Position numbers and translations under genes: made by a program. Source: Halodesulfurarchaeum sp. HSR-GB (GTDB taxonomy: Archaea; Halobacteriota; Halobacteria; Halobacteriales; Halobacteriaceae). Taken from it: a stretch of 64,000 nt of DNA. The notes beneath the pieces are model-generated. The model was not told the origin of the DNA, did not search any database, and saw only the letters and a program-made list of their open reading frames with translations. The stretch lies in the NCBI RefSeq assembly GCF_031432215.1, contig NZ_JAVKGN010000001.1, positions 124,001-188,000 of the forward strand. The letters are read 5' to 3'. Numbering within the stretch: the first letter of the stretch is position 1; each line of letters begins with the position of its first letter. Positions 17,794 to 26,199 of this stretch are shown one piece after another.

Positions 17794-18123
17794 TCAGACG
17801 TTCTGGAGCACGACGAGGTCCTGGATTGCCGCGCTTTGCTTCATCTCCGCCCACGTCTCAAAATCGGTCGTTCGCGCCACGAACGCGTCCCGTTCGTCGG
17901 TCGAGAGCCGTTGGACGCCCGAAATCGTATCCTCGTTACACGGACAGGCCGCACAGAAACCAGCCACCGAGTCGAACTCCGTGTGCCGACGGATGAACGC
18001 ATCCGAGGCGACCCGCACGCGGGAATTTGAAACCCAGACCTCCAGCGAGAGTGCCCGTTTGATTGCAGTCGTGAGGCTTGGAAGCAATGAATTGGGGTTC
18101 TTGACTCCAGTGTCAAGGACCAT
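17794..18123 (-). CDS. Hypothetical Cys-containing protein
   Basis: A 109-aa protein of unknown family. It begins MVLDTGVKNP, which resembles the first strand of PIN-domain nucleases (LDT-x-hydrophobic), but the later acidic residues of PIN domains cannot be matched with confidence. A CAACPC cluster (about 58-63) could bind a metal. ATG 18123 is placed about 28 bp after a TATA-like ATTTACAT, which predicts a leaderless mRNA and supports the gene. Its stop abuts that of the phosphate permease (convergent). The function is not known. Confidence 0.5.
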   Translation of the reverse strand: MVLDTGVKNPNSLLPSLTTAIKRALSLEVWVSNSRVRVASDAFIRRHTEFDSVAGFCAACPCNEDTISGVQRLSTDERDAFVARTTDFETWAEMKQSAAIQDLVVLQNV

Positions 18124-18146
18124 AGGTTTGGGCTGGGCCTCAAGGC

Positions 18147-18154
18147 ATGTAAAT
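18147..18154 (-). promoter_or_regulatory. TATA-like box before the 109-aa gene
   Basis: ATTTACAT on the minus strand, centred about 28 bp before ATG 18123. Confidence 0.4.
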
Positions 18155-18255
18155 CCGGTGAAGAGAGCTCCATTACAATCGGGCAGATAGCCATGAGGTC
18201 CGGATCGGCTCCAATGTTGCTCGTGTCCAAAACAATAGACAAAATCGAACAGTTT

Positions 18256-18269
18256 TCGAACCGGTTCGA
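18256..18269. repeat. 14-bp perfect palindrome
   Basis: TCGAACCGGTTCGA is a perfect palindrome in the 282-bp gap between the hypothetical gene and the histidine kinase. It could be an operator for either divergent gene. It lies well upstream of both TATA-like boxes, so it would act as an upstream site. Confidence 0.4.
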
Positions 18270-18369
18270 CCCGGTCGGTTGATACCCCAGGACGAGTTCT
18301 CGGGGATTAACGTCCTAATCTGAAAAGCAAGCGAAACGCTTCTGAAGTCCGAAAGTTCCCTTTACGTGC

Positions 18370-18378
18370 CTTTAAACG
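18370..18378 (+). promoter_or_regulatory. TATA-like box of the PAS histidine kinase
   Basis: CTTTAAACG, centred about 32 bp before ATG 18406. A second TTTACG element lies 9 bp upstream. Confidence 0.45.
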
Positions 18379-18405
18379 GCTGCCGCGCGAAGGGTTAGCA
18401 ACCCA

Positions 18406-19827
18406 ATGCAAACTTTCTCGGTCGCCCGAGAACTACTCGGCGCAGCACTGGACACGCTGCCGTCGAACGTCGCAATTCTCGACGCCGAGGGAGAGATCCT
18501 GTGGACGAACGCCTCGTGGCAGGAGTTCGGCGTCGAAAACGACATCGAACTCGCACCCGATACCGTCGGGGTCAACTACCTCGATGCGACGGCGGCGGGC
18601 GAGGACGAGTACGCGCTAGCGGCCCACGCCGGGCTCGACGAACTCCTCCAGGGCCAGCGAACCGAATTCGAACTGGAGTACCCGTGTCACTCGCCGGACG
18701 AGAAGCGGTGGTTCCTGCTCCGGGCCTCGGCGTTCACCATCGGCGGGGATCGCTATGCCATCGTAGCCCACGTCGACATCACGGACCGGGTGCTCGAAGA
18801 ACAAACTACGGCCCAGTACAAACTCGCCATCGAGGGGGCTGGCGAGGCCATCGCCGCCGTCGACGAGGACTACAGATTGCTCTTTGCCAACGAGGCCTAC
18901 CGGAACACCCACTACCTCGGCCCGTCGGTGACCGGGATGCACCTTTCGGACGTTCTCGGCCCGCAGGACTTCGAGACCATCGAGCCCTACGTCGAACTCG
19001 CCATGGCGGGCCAGGAGGTGGCCTACCGGATGACCAGAACCCGCTCGGGCAAGCCGGACCGCGTCTTCGACATCAGGTACTACCCGCTCGGGGGCGAGGG
19101 ATTCGGTCCCGAGGGGGTCGTCGCGACCATGCGGGACGTCTCGAAGCAAGTCGAGCGCGAACAGCACCTCCTCTCGCTCGATCGGCTCCTCCGGCACAAC
19201 CTGCGAAACGACCTCACCGTCATCCGGGGATACGCGGCGATGATCGCCGATCGTGGCGACGCCGAAATCGCCTCGCTGACCGGGCCGATCACCGACGCCG
19301 CCGACCGGTTGCTTGCCGAGGCCGAGAAAGAACGGCAGATCCTCGCGGTGCTCTCCGGGCCACCCGAACAGACGACAGTGGACCTTCAGGAGATGGTTGA
19401 GCGCGTTATCGAGGACTGCAACGAGGACCAGCCGAACGTGACGATCATCGTCGCGATCCCCGAAGATCTGGAAGTCACGACGATTCGGTCGGTCGAACAG
19501 GCGATCCGGGAGTTGATCGAGAACGCCATCGTCCACAACCCGGCCGACGAGCCGATGGTCCGGATCACCGCGGAACGAGCGGACGACCGGGCAACGGTCA
19601 TGATCGGCGACGATGGGCCCGGCATCCCGACAGAGGAGCGGATCGTCGTCACCGAATGCCGAGAGATCGACCCGCTCGTTCACAGCAGCGGGATGGGACT
19701 CTGGATGGTCAAGCGAATCGTCACGCGGGCTGGCGGAACCCTGCAATTCGGCGATTCGGACCTGGGCGGGAGTTGTGTAACGATGACGATCGAGCCGAAA
19801 GAGACAGTCGATTCTGGTTCGCCATAG
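18406..19827 (+). CDS. PAS-domain sensor histidine kinase
   Basis: A 473-aa soluble kinase. Two PAS domains: about 10-125 (LPSNVAILDAEGEILWTNAS) and about 140-255 (AIAAVDEDYRLLFANEAYRN), each ending in a typical DI(T/S)-type exit. The H box is LLRHNLRNDLTVIRGYA, the haloarchaeal form with His followed by Asn-Leu-Arg-Asn. The ATPase has the N box RELIENAIVHN, G1 box DDGPGIP and G2 box SGMGLWMVKRI. No receiver domain is fused and none is next door. It is followed 115 bases later by the HemAT gene, on the same strand. The signal is unknown. Confidence 0.9.
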   Translation: MQTFSVARELLGAALDTLPSNVAILDAEGEILWTNASWQEFGVENDIELAPDTVGVNYLDATAAGEDEYALAAHAGLDELLQGQRTEFELEYPCHSPDEKRWFLLRASAFTIGGDRYAIVAHVDITDRVLEEQTTAQYKLAIEGAGEAIAAVDEDYRLLFANEAYRNTHYLGPSVTGMHLSDVLGPQDFETIEPYVELAMAGQEVAYRMTRTRSGKPDRVFDIRYYPLGGEGFGPEGVVATMRDVSKQVEREQHLLSLDRLLRHNLRNDLTVIRGYAAMIADRGDAEIASLTGPITDAADRLLAEAEKERQILAVLSGPPEQTTVDLQEMVERVIEDCNEDQPNVTIIVAIPEDLEVTTIRSVEQAIRELIENAIVHNPADEPMVRITAERADDRATVMIGDDGPGIPTEERIVVTECREIDPLVHSSGMGLWMVKRIVTRAGGTLQFGDSDLGGSCVTMTIEPKETVDSGSP

Positions 19828-19942
19828 CCTGGAAGCGACTCTAGAAGGGGCCAAATCAAGGCGACGTGATCCGGGACCCAAAATATCATCACTGAGATTT
19901 ACCCGGTACTTTCACAACCCCCCTTCCCCTTTCCTGGCGATA

Positions 19943-21472
19943 ATGGTCGATCATTCGGCGCAGTTCGGGCAGGGTGGATTGAACGCCCACGTCGACCCGG
20001 ACGCGTTGCTCGAGGATATCGGACTGGATCGCGAGGAAATCGCCTGGCGAAAGGACTTCGTGGACTTCGACGAGGCCGACGTACAGCGACTAAAGCGCTA
20101 TCAGTCGGTCTTCGAGGAACACAAAGAAGACATCGCGGAGATGTTCTACGAGAACATCACCGCCCACGAAGAGACCACCGAGGTCATCGGTCGCTCGCCG
20201 AAGGGGATCGAACAGCTCAAGAAGACCCAGGAGGCCTACCTGGTCTCCCTCGCGAGCGGCGAGTACGGCGAGGACTACTTCCGGAACCGGGCCCGGATCG
20301 GGAAGCTCCATGACCTCCTGGAGATGCCGATGAAACAGTACATCGGTCAGTACGGGGTCTACTACAACCTCCTGGTGCCACTCGTCACAGACCGCATCCA
20401 GGATCGGGTCGAAACGGCAGTCCAGGAGGAACTCCCGGACGAAGTCGACGACGAGGCCGTCAACGCGGCCATCGAGGCCGCAAATGGAGCCGTCGAGGAG
20501 GGCGTGAACGAACTTCACTCGATCCTGAAGCTCATCGATCTGGACATGCAGGTCGTCGCGGACACCTACATTCACTCCTACACCGAAACGCTCGACGAGA
20601 CGATCGAGCGCCAGCGATCCGTCGCCACCGAGGTCCAGAGTGCCATCGACGAACTCGCGGCGGCCGCGGACACCGTCGCGGGCAGTACCAACGAGATCAG
20701 CGGGCTGGCCGACGACCAGCGGGACAACATGGACCAGATCGCCGGCGAGGTGTCGAACCTCTCGGCCACGATCGAGGAGGTCGCCTCCAGCGCGAACACC
20801 GTCGCATCCCAGAGCCAGGACGCAAAGGAGATGGCCGAAACGGGCCAGGAGACCGGCGAACACGCCCGGGAGGTCATGGAGGCGGTCAACGAGGCCAGCG
20901 AACAGGTCCAGCGGGACGTGTCCGAACTCCAGCGGACCGTCGAGGAGATCGACGAGATCGTCACGGTCATCAACGACATTGCGGACCAGACGAACCTCCT
21001 TGCACTCAACGCGAACATCGAAGCGGCCCGGGCCGGCGAGGCTGGGTCGGGCTTTGCGGTCGTGGCTGACGAGGTCAAGTCCCTGGCCGAGGAATCCCAG
21101 CAACAGGCCGGCGAAATCGAATCGATGATCGAGGACATCCGGGCGAACACGAACGAGACCGTCGACAGCCTCGAATCGACCCGGGAACAGATCCAGCAGG
21201 GGGTCGCGGAAGTGGACGAGTCCATCGACATGCTCGATGAGATCGCGACGCTGGTTTCCGATACTGTCGCGGGCATCGAAGAGGTCTCGGCGGCGACCGA
21301 CGAGCAGGCCGCGAGTGCCGAGGAGATCGCCGCGATGGTCGATCAGGCCCGGGAGAAAGCCGACGACGTGGCGACCGAAACTGAGGACGTGGCCGCCAGC
21401 ACCGAGGAACAGGCCGCGAGCGTCCAGGAGATCCAAGATTCGGTCTCGCGACTTGAAGCTGAGGGGGAGTAG
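19943..21472 (+). CDS. hemAT: HemAT globin-coupled aerotaxis transducer
   Basis: A 509-aa soluble oxygen-sensing chemotaxis transducer. Residues about 1-190 are a globin-coupled sensor (protoglobin-like) domain; the proximal His is most likely the one in RIGKLHDLLEMPMKQYIGQY. Helix 217-245 (HSYTETLDETIERQRSV) links to a coiled-coil MCP domain with the conserved tip NDIADQTNLLALNANIEAAR and methylatable Glu/Gln-rich helices on both sides. HemAT from Halobacterium mediates aerophobic responses by binding oxygen at a b-type heme. No transmembrane helix is present. It differs in its sensor from the Cys-PAS transducer at 0.9-2.3 kb, but the signalling halves are close relatives. Confidence 0.93.
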   Translation: MVDHSAQFGQGGLNAHVDPDALLEDIGLDREEIAWRKDFVDFDEADVQRLKRYQSVFEEHKEDIAEMFYENITAHEETTEVIGRSPKGIEQLKKTQEAYLVSLASGEYGEDYFRNRARIGKLHDLLEMPMKQYIGQYGVYYNLLVPLVTDRIQDRVETAVQEELPDEVDDEAVNAAIEAANGAVEEGVNELHSILKLIDLDMQVVADTYIHSYTETLDETIERQRSVATEVQSAIDELAAAADTVAGSTNEISGLADDQRDNMDQIAGEVSNLSATIEEVASSANTVASQSQDAKEMAETGQETGEHAREVMEAVNEASEQVQRDVSELQRTVEEIDEIVTVINDIADQTNLLALNANIEAARAGEAGSGFAVVADEVKSLAEESQQQAGEIESMIEDIRANTNETVDSLESTREQIQQGVAEVDESIDMLDEIATLVSDTVAGIEEVSAATDEQAASAEEIAAMVDQAREKADDVATETEDVAASTEEQAASVQEIQDSVSRLEAEGE

Positions 21473-21531
21473 TAATACAGTTCTGATAGACAAAGAGCAA
21501 ATTTGATTGTGTCCGGGTCCGGTTTTCGGGC

Positions 21532-22563
21532 ATGGAGATCGACATCCCACCGCTTTCAGAGACCGCGATGGATCAGGCCCGAAAGCGACAGCAGAACCTG
21601 ACGAAGCCGCCGGGAAGCCTCGGTCGACTGGAGACATTCTCCGTCGAGATCGCCGGTATCACGGACGAGCCGACCCCCAAACTGGAGGAGGCGGTGATCG
21701 CCACAGTTGCCGGAGATCACGGGGTCGTGGCGGAGGGCGTCAGCGCCTTCCCGCAGGACGTGACCGCCCAGATGGTCGCGAACTTCGCTCACGGCGGGGC
21801 CGGCGTGAACGCCCTCGCGAACACCGTCGACGCGAGAAACCTCATCGTCGACGCGGGCGTGGCCGCGGCGGAGTACCCGGGAATGGACTCCGTCGTCGTC
21901 GACAAAGTCGGAAACGGCACGGACAATATCGCGACGGGAGCGGCGATGTCACGGGCGGACGCCGAAGCCGCGATCGAGGTCGGCCGCTCGGTCGTCGCCG
22001 AACACGCCCCTGAGGCCGACATTATCGGCCTGGGCGACATGGGTATCGCGAACACGACCCCCAGCGCGGCGGTCACGGCCGCCATCACCGGCCACCCCCC
22101 GGAAGCGGTGACCGACCACGGCTCCGGGATCGACGAGGAGACCTTCGAGCGGAAGGTGGCAGTGGTCGAGCGGGCCCTGGAGAACGATGCCCCGGATCCG
22201 GACGACGGCATCGACGTGCTTCGCTCCGTCGGCGGGTTCGAGATCGGCGCGCTGGCCGGGATCGCCCTCGAAGGGGCGAGCCGCCGGACCCCGATCGTGG
22301 TCGACGGATTCATCACGGGGGCTGGCGCGCTCGTGGCCGCCCAGATCGAGCCCGCGGTGACCGACTACCTCCTGCCCTCCCACAGTTCAGTCGAGTCCGG
22401 GCACGCGATTCAACACGAGGCCCTGGGGCTCGATCCGCTTTTCGACCTCGACCTGCGGCTGGGAGAGGGAACGGGCGCCGCCCTCGGGATTGCGGTCTAC
22501 AAGGGCGCGTGTGCCACGCTTCGAGAGATGGCGACCTTCGAAGAGGCCGGCGTCTCGAACTGA
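21532..22563 (+). CDS. cobT: Nicotinate-nucleotide-dimethylbenzimidazole phosphoribosyltransferase
   Basis: A 343-aa CobT. It moves ribose phosphate from nicotinate mononucleotide to dimethylbenzimidazole (or a related base) to make the lower ligand of cobalamin. Family blocks seen: TKPPGSLGRLE at the N terminus, VAGDHGVVAEGVSAFPQDVT, NFAHGGAGVNALA, and DLRLGEGTGAALG at the C-terminal end, whose Glu is the catalytic base. The length is standard. No other cobalamin gene is close by. It is on the same strand as hemAT, 59 bases downstream. Confidence 0.95.
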   Translation: MEIDIPPLSETAMDQARKRQQNLTKPPGSLGRLETFSVEIAGITDEPTPKLEEAVIATVAGDHGVVAEGVSAFPQDVTAQMVANFAHGGAGVNALANTVDARNLIVDAGVAAAEYPGMDSVVVDKVGNGTDNIATGAAMSRADAEAAIEVGRSVVAEHAPEADIIGLGDMGIANTTPSAAVTAAITGHPPEAVTDHGSGIDEETFERKVAVVERALENDAPDPDDGIDVLRSVGGFEIGALAGIALEGASRRTPIVVDGFITGAGALVAAQIEPAVTDYLLPSHSSVESGHAIQHEALGLDPLFDLDLRLGEGTGAALGIAVYKGACATLREMATFEEAGVSN

Positions 22564-22565
22564 GC

Positions 22566-23324
22566 CTACTGGACGGAGAAGCCGCCGTCGACGACGAGTG
22601 ATTCGCCGGTGACAAACGAGGCGTCCTCGGAAGCCAGCCAGACGGCCGCGGCCGCGATCTCTTCGGGTTGGCCCAGTCGATCGATCGGGGTGGCGGCGAT
22701 CGTTCCCTCGATCTGTTCCGGGTCCTCCTCTTTGGTACGGGCGACCATCGGCGTCTCGATGACACCCGGCAGTACCGCGTTTATCCGGACCCCGTCGGCA
22801 CTGAACTCGACGGCGGCGGTCTTTGTCAGGCCAACCACGCCGTGCTTGCTCGCGACGTACGGTGCGAGGTTGGGGAAGCCCAGGATGCCGGCGATCGACG
22901 CGGTGTTGACGATAGCCCCACCACCGCTTTCCATCATCGCGGGGATCTCGGCACGCATGCCGAGGAAGACTCCCCGGAGGTTGATGTCGACGACCCGGTC
23001 CCAGCCTTCCAGGGTCTGGTCAGTCGTTGCCTCGTTCGGCCCCTCGATGCCGGCGTTGTTGTATGCGATGTCGAGGCCACCGTAGGTGTCGACGGCGGTG
23101 TCTACCACCGCCTGGATGTCCCCCTCGTTGGTGACATCAGCCTGGACGAACACGGCCTCCCCGCCCGCCTCGGTGATCTGTTCGACTGTCTCGTTCCCCC
23201 CATCCACGTCCACGTCGGCCGCGACGACCGAGGCGCCCTCTTCGGCGAACCGCTTGGCTGCGGCCCGGCCGATTCCTGAACTCGCTCCGGTGACGATCGC
23301 GACGCTGTCTTGAATTCCCCTCAT
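22566..23324 (-). CDS. SDR family NAD(P)-dependent oxidoreductase
   Basis: A 252-aa classical short-chain dehydrogenase/reductase. The cofactor motif is TGASSGIGRAA, followed by an Asp at the end of strand two (VVAADVDVD), which favours NAD(H). NNAG is present at about 88-91. The active site has Ser (NTASIAG) and YVASKHG (Tyr-x3-Lys). A C-terminal VTGESLVVDGGF is typical of the glucose/3-oxoacyl reductase-like subfamilies. The substrate cannot be deduced. ATG 23324 begins the Rossmann fold. It is convergent with cobT (two bases apart). A 7-bp inverted repeat lies just upstream of the start. Confidence 0.9.
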   Translation of the reverse strand: MRGIQDSVAIVTGASSGIGRAAAKRFAEEGASVVAADVDVDGGNETVEQITEAGGEAVFVQADVTNEGDIQAVVDTAVDTYGGLDIAYNNAGIEGPNEATTDQTLEGWDRVVDINLRGVFLGMRAEIPAMMESGGGAIVNTASIAGILGFPNLAPYVASKHGVVGLTKTAAVEFSADGVRINAVLPGVIETPMVARTKEEDPEQIEGTIAATPIDRLGQPEEIAAAAVWLASEDASFVTGESLVVDGGFSVQ

Positions 23325-23333
23325 AGTGGTACC

Positions 23334-23351
23334 CGACAGTTGTGACTGTCG
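23334..23351. promoter_or_regulatory. Operator-like inverted repeat before the SDR gene
   Basis: CGACAGT-TGTG-ACTGTCG is a perfect 7-bp inverted repeat with a 4-base spacer, starting 10 bp upstream of the SDR start codon. GGTACC occurs on both sides (23328-23333 and about 23364-23369). A repressor here could block transcription start. No regulator gene is adjacent. Confidence 0.4.
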
Positions 23352-23410
23352 TATGTGTAATTCGGTACCATACCAAATACATCTACCGGCAGGGGGGCTT
23401 CCCGCCCGGA

Positions 23411-25240
23411 CTAAAACCAGTCCCGAAGTCGGTCGAGGGCCGACCGTTCGGTGGGCCGTTCGGCCAGCACGACGGATCGCTCGGTCTCGGTGATATTGTC
23501 GACGTAAAGCGAGTCGGAGACGAGACGGGAGAGGAGCCCACTCTCGGTCGCGCCGACCAGAATCATCGTGTGCTCTCTGGCCCCGTGCTCGATCGCCGTC
23601 TCGATGTCGCCGGTCTCGATTACCTGTGGCTGGTCTTCGAGGTCGTGGTCGATGGCCCAGTTGCGGAGGAACTCCTCGGCCCGTTCACGCTCCTCCTCAG
23701 TGTCGACGACAGAGAGCAACGTGATCGACGCGTCGTAGACATCGCGGAGTGACCGGGCCACCTGGGCGTTGAGATCCGCGTGGGGGTTATCGAGAACCCG
23801 GAGGAGGATCTTCTCGGGGTCAAAGCCGCGATCCTCGAGGATGAGGAGGTCACAGGGCAAGTGGCTGCCGAGTTCCTGGATCACGTCCTCAGGCCGGCCC
23901 GCCCCCCAGGGCGAGTCCTCGTCCCGTTCCATGAGCAGCAAGTCGACGTCCTGGCGCTCAGCGATGTCGAAGATCTCCGCGAATGAGCGATGGGAGATGA
24001 CCGTCGAGGTCCGGCAGTCCAGTTCCTCGGACTCGATCGAGTCACAGAGACGCTCCAGGTCGGCAGTCGATTCTGCGACCAGTCGTTGCCGGTTGCTGGT
24101 CGAGGAGTACCGCGAGTGAGCCTCGTACTCGGGTAGAATGTGGACGAAACTCACGATCGCCTCGTCCTTTGCCGACGCGACGGCCTCGGCGAGCGAGACG
24201 AGTGTCGCAGACTCGGTCGGGTTTGCGACCGGAACGAGGACGTGATATGGACCCTTCGTCCCCGCCTCACTGCCCGTCGTGTCGACGAGTGGGACATACG
24301 AGCGACCGGCAAAGCCGAACGGACGACCGGGAATCCCACCGAAGAGCATTTCGCGGCGTGACAGCTGGCGACGGGCGCCCTCGAATCGGGCCCCGACCAG
24401 TCGCTCTTCGCTGGTCTGGAACCAGTTAACAAGCGTCACGAGCACCACGCCGCCGACGGTGTTCCCCAGGAGTACAGGGATGACAAAGTCGGTGAGACCC
24501 ACGAGGAGACTCACGTCGCCCATGAATGCGAGGTACATCGTTTCGGTGAACGAGACGACCACGTGGAACAGGCCCCCGAGGGGAATCGCGAGAAAGGCCA
24601 GATAGATGACGACCAGCCGCGAGATCGTATCCCGGGCGGCATACTCGACCCAGACGACCCCGGCGACGATCAGCCCCGCGAAGACCGCCTTGAAGAACAG
24701 CGGCCAGACTGGGGTTTCGATGCCCTTGTGAGCCACGTCGATCGCGACGGCTGCCGCCTCGGGGGAGAGGACACCGCCCCAGGCGAGGGCGGCCGCGCCA
24801 GCCATTCCACCCAGGAAGTTCCCGGCGAGTACCACAACCCAGTTGCGGAGCAAGGCCGGGATGCTTGCCAGTCGTTCGAGTGTCAACGCCACCGGGGGGA
24901 GCGTATTCTCGGTGTACAGTTGATAGCCCCCGAGAATGATGTAGATGAATCCGAGCGGATAGAGAAGTACACTCAAAACGGGGTGGCCATCCGTCGAGGC
25001 GGTCAGCGAGACGTAAAGCAGGACGGTAATCGTAATCGAGAAGCCCGCAGCGAGGCCACTGAAGAAGAGTTCGCGATTGCTCGCCGTGATCTCCTCGTCC
25101 GCCGCGGCGACGATGCGCTGGAAGACCTCGTCCGTCGAAAACCGGTCTCTGACGACCCGACCGACCGCTGGTGCACCACTTCGGGACCGCTCGACCGCTT
25201 CCCGTACGGAGTCCTCGGCGTCTGATCCCTCATCGGCCAT
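23411..25240 (-). CDS. FNT-family channel fused to two UspA-like domains
   Basis: A 609-aa fusion. Residues about 20-290 form the six-helix channel of the formate/nitrite transporter (FNT) family, shown by WVVVLAGNFLGGMAGAAALAW and by PVLLGNTVGGVVLVTLVNWF, the two copies of the GN-x-x-GG signature. Residues about 325-450 and 470-600 are two UspA-like domains (HVLVPVANPTESATLVSLAE; ILLRVLDNPHADL). FNT proteins pass small anions such as formate, nitrite, lactate or hydrosulfide. The tandem soluble domains may gate or sense nucleotide. A small wHTH gene precedes it by 50 bases, probably in the same operon. The substrate is not certain. Confidence 0.82.
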   Translation of the reverse strand: MADEGSDAEDSVREAVERSRSGAPAVGRVVRDRFSTDEVFQRIVAAADEEITASNRELFFSGLAAGFSITITVLLYVSLTASTDGHPVLSVLLYPLGFIYIILGGYQLYTENTLPPVALTLERLASIPALLRNWVVVLAGNFLGGMAGAAALAWGGVLSPEAAAVAIDVAHKGIETPVWPLFFKAVFAGLIVAGVVWVEYAARDTISRLVVIYLAFLAIPLGGLFHVVVSFTETMYLAFMGDVSLLVGLTDFVIPVLLGNTVGGVVLVTLVNWFQTSEERLVGARFEGARRQLSRREMLFGGIPGRPFGFAGRSYVPLVDTTGSEAGTKGPYHVLVPVANPTESATLVSLAEAVASAKDEAIVSFVHILPEYEAHSRYSSTSNRQRLVAESTADLERLCDSIESEELDCRTSTVISHRSFAEIFDIAERQDVDLLLMERDEDSPWGAGRPEDVIQELGSHLPCDLLILEDRGFDPEKILLRVLDNPHADLNAQVARSLRDVYDASITLLSVVDTEEERERAEEFLRNWAIDHDLEDQPQVIETGDIETAIEHGAREHTMILVGATESGLLSRLVSDSLYVDNITETERSVVLAERPTERSALDRLRDWF

Positions 25241-25290
25241 TGGAGACTCCTTTTCGGCCCGCCCCGATATGAATTGCCCTCTTCGACTGC

Positions 25291-25581
25291 TCAGGCACCG
25301 AGCCGTTCTTCGAGGCGAGCGTCGAAGTCGATGTCCGCCCCTTCGGTGGCCGACTCACGGATGTCGATCACGGCGATGCCGCGCTCGGTGATCTCGTACA
25401 GGCCGCTGTTTGGAGCAGGGCCAACGCGATCAACCAGCCCGTAGTCAGCCAGAATTGGCAGCCGGGTGTTGATGTACGATCGATCCTTGTCGAGGATGTA
25501 TGAGAGATTCGCCGCCGTGTTTCGTTTCCCGTCGGACAGGGCCTCCAGAATTTCGAAGTCAGTGGGTTCGGCAAGCCTCAT
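25291..25581 (-). CDS. Small winged-helix transcriptional regulator
   Basis: A 96-aa DNA-binding protein. A winged-helix core is clear: DFEILEALSDGKRNTAANLS, the recognition helix DRSYINTRLPILADYGLVDR and a wing (GPAPNSGLYEITERGIAVID). It belongs to the broad haloarchaeal PhiH1-repressor-like/PadR-like group. It is the first gene ahead of the FNT-UspA fusion, so it probably regulates that operon and itself. An imperfect 19-bp palindrome sits immediately upstream of its start. The C-terminal tail is acidic. Confidence 0.82.
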   Translation of the reverse strand: MRLAEPTDFEILEALSDGKRNTAANLSYILDKDRSYINTRLPILADYGLVDRVGPAPNSGLYEITERGIAVIDIRESATEGADIDFDARLEERLGA

Positions 25582-25599
25582 TGAATATCAAATATTGAA
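25581..25599. promoter_or_regulatory. Operator-like imperfect palindrome at the wHTH/FNT promoter
   Basis: TTGAATATCAAATATTGAA: the arms TTGAATAT and ATATTGAA match in 7 of 8 positions around CAA. It touches the start codon of the wHTH gene (ATG at 25579-25581), and a TATA-like TAATAAAT lies about 30-40 bp upstream, so the repeat covers the likely transcription start. This is the expected place for autorepression by the wHTH protein. Confidence 0.45.
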
Positions 25600-25781
25600 A
25601 TTGGATGGCCATTTATTACATTCCCATGCCGGTGGTATATGCAAACAGTGTTACGGGTGTTTCGAGGCATCTGAAAGGATCCTTTGGTTACCTTCGAGTA
25701 AGGCCTAACCCGCCATAAGTACCCCGATCCAGGCGATACCGCCGTGTTTTCAGCGGCCGTTGGTTCAAAAACCGGGCCGTA

Positions 25782-26072
25782 CTACAGGTTCTGGACGAGA
25801 TCCAGATACTCCGGTTCGTCGATTGCCTTGAGCGTCTCGGTGTCCGCGACCCCCTTCTCGGCGAAGCGCAGGGCGAACTGCGTGTACATCTGGTCGTTGG
25901 GGAACTCCGCGATGGTGACGAAGTCGAAATCCCCCATGGTCAGGAAGACGTCCTTGATCTCCCCGCCCATCTCTTCGGCCATCGCCTTCATCTGCTCGGT
26001 CCGGGAGGCGCTTTGTTCGATCTCTGCGAAGCCGTCGGCGGTCAGGTTGGTGAGGCGGATGTAGGTTGGCAT
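25782..26072 (-). CDS. GYD domain protein
   Basis: A 96-aa protein of the GYD family (ferredoxin-like alpha/beta fold, often one per gene in halophiles). The conserved pattern YIRLTNLTADGF, then GGEIKDVFLTMGDFDFVTIA carrying the family Gly-Asp-(Tyr/Phe)-Asp, is clear. No enzymatic activity is established for these proteins. ATG 26072 gives the standard length. It stands alone between the wHTH/FNT operon and the divergent RAD55-like gene. Confidence 0.85.
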   Translation of the reverse strand: MPTYIRLTNLTADGFAEIEQSASRTEQMKAMAEEMGGEIKDVFLTMGDFDFVTIAEFPNDQMYTQFALRFAEKGVADTETLKAIDEPEYLDLVQNL

Positions 26073-26199
26073 GGATAAGTGTGGCAGCTGTTATCTTGGC
26101 ACTCTGTAACATGGTAAAGATGGTCGTGGTACTTATGGCTTTCCCCGAGTCGCGCCACGTGGCCGAAACGCGTAAGCGCCCGGCACGAGACGGACCGGC

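Noticed and set aside
17841..18242. Minus-strand frame starting MSIVLDTSNI upstream of the 109-aa gene, as a possible frameshifted PIN protein
   Set aside because: Its later residues are basic and motif-free, and the 109-aa frame has its own TATA-like box; no single frameshift gives a convincing PIN domain.
20090..21637. Minus-strand open frame of 515 codons opposite HemAT
   Set aside because: Antisense to a perfect MCP domain; the repeated Asp/Leu/Val pattern comes from the coiled-coil codons on the other strand.
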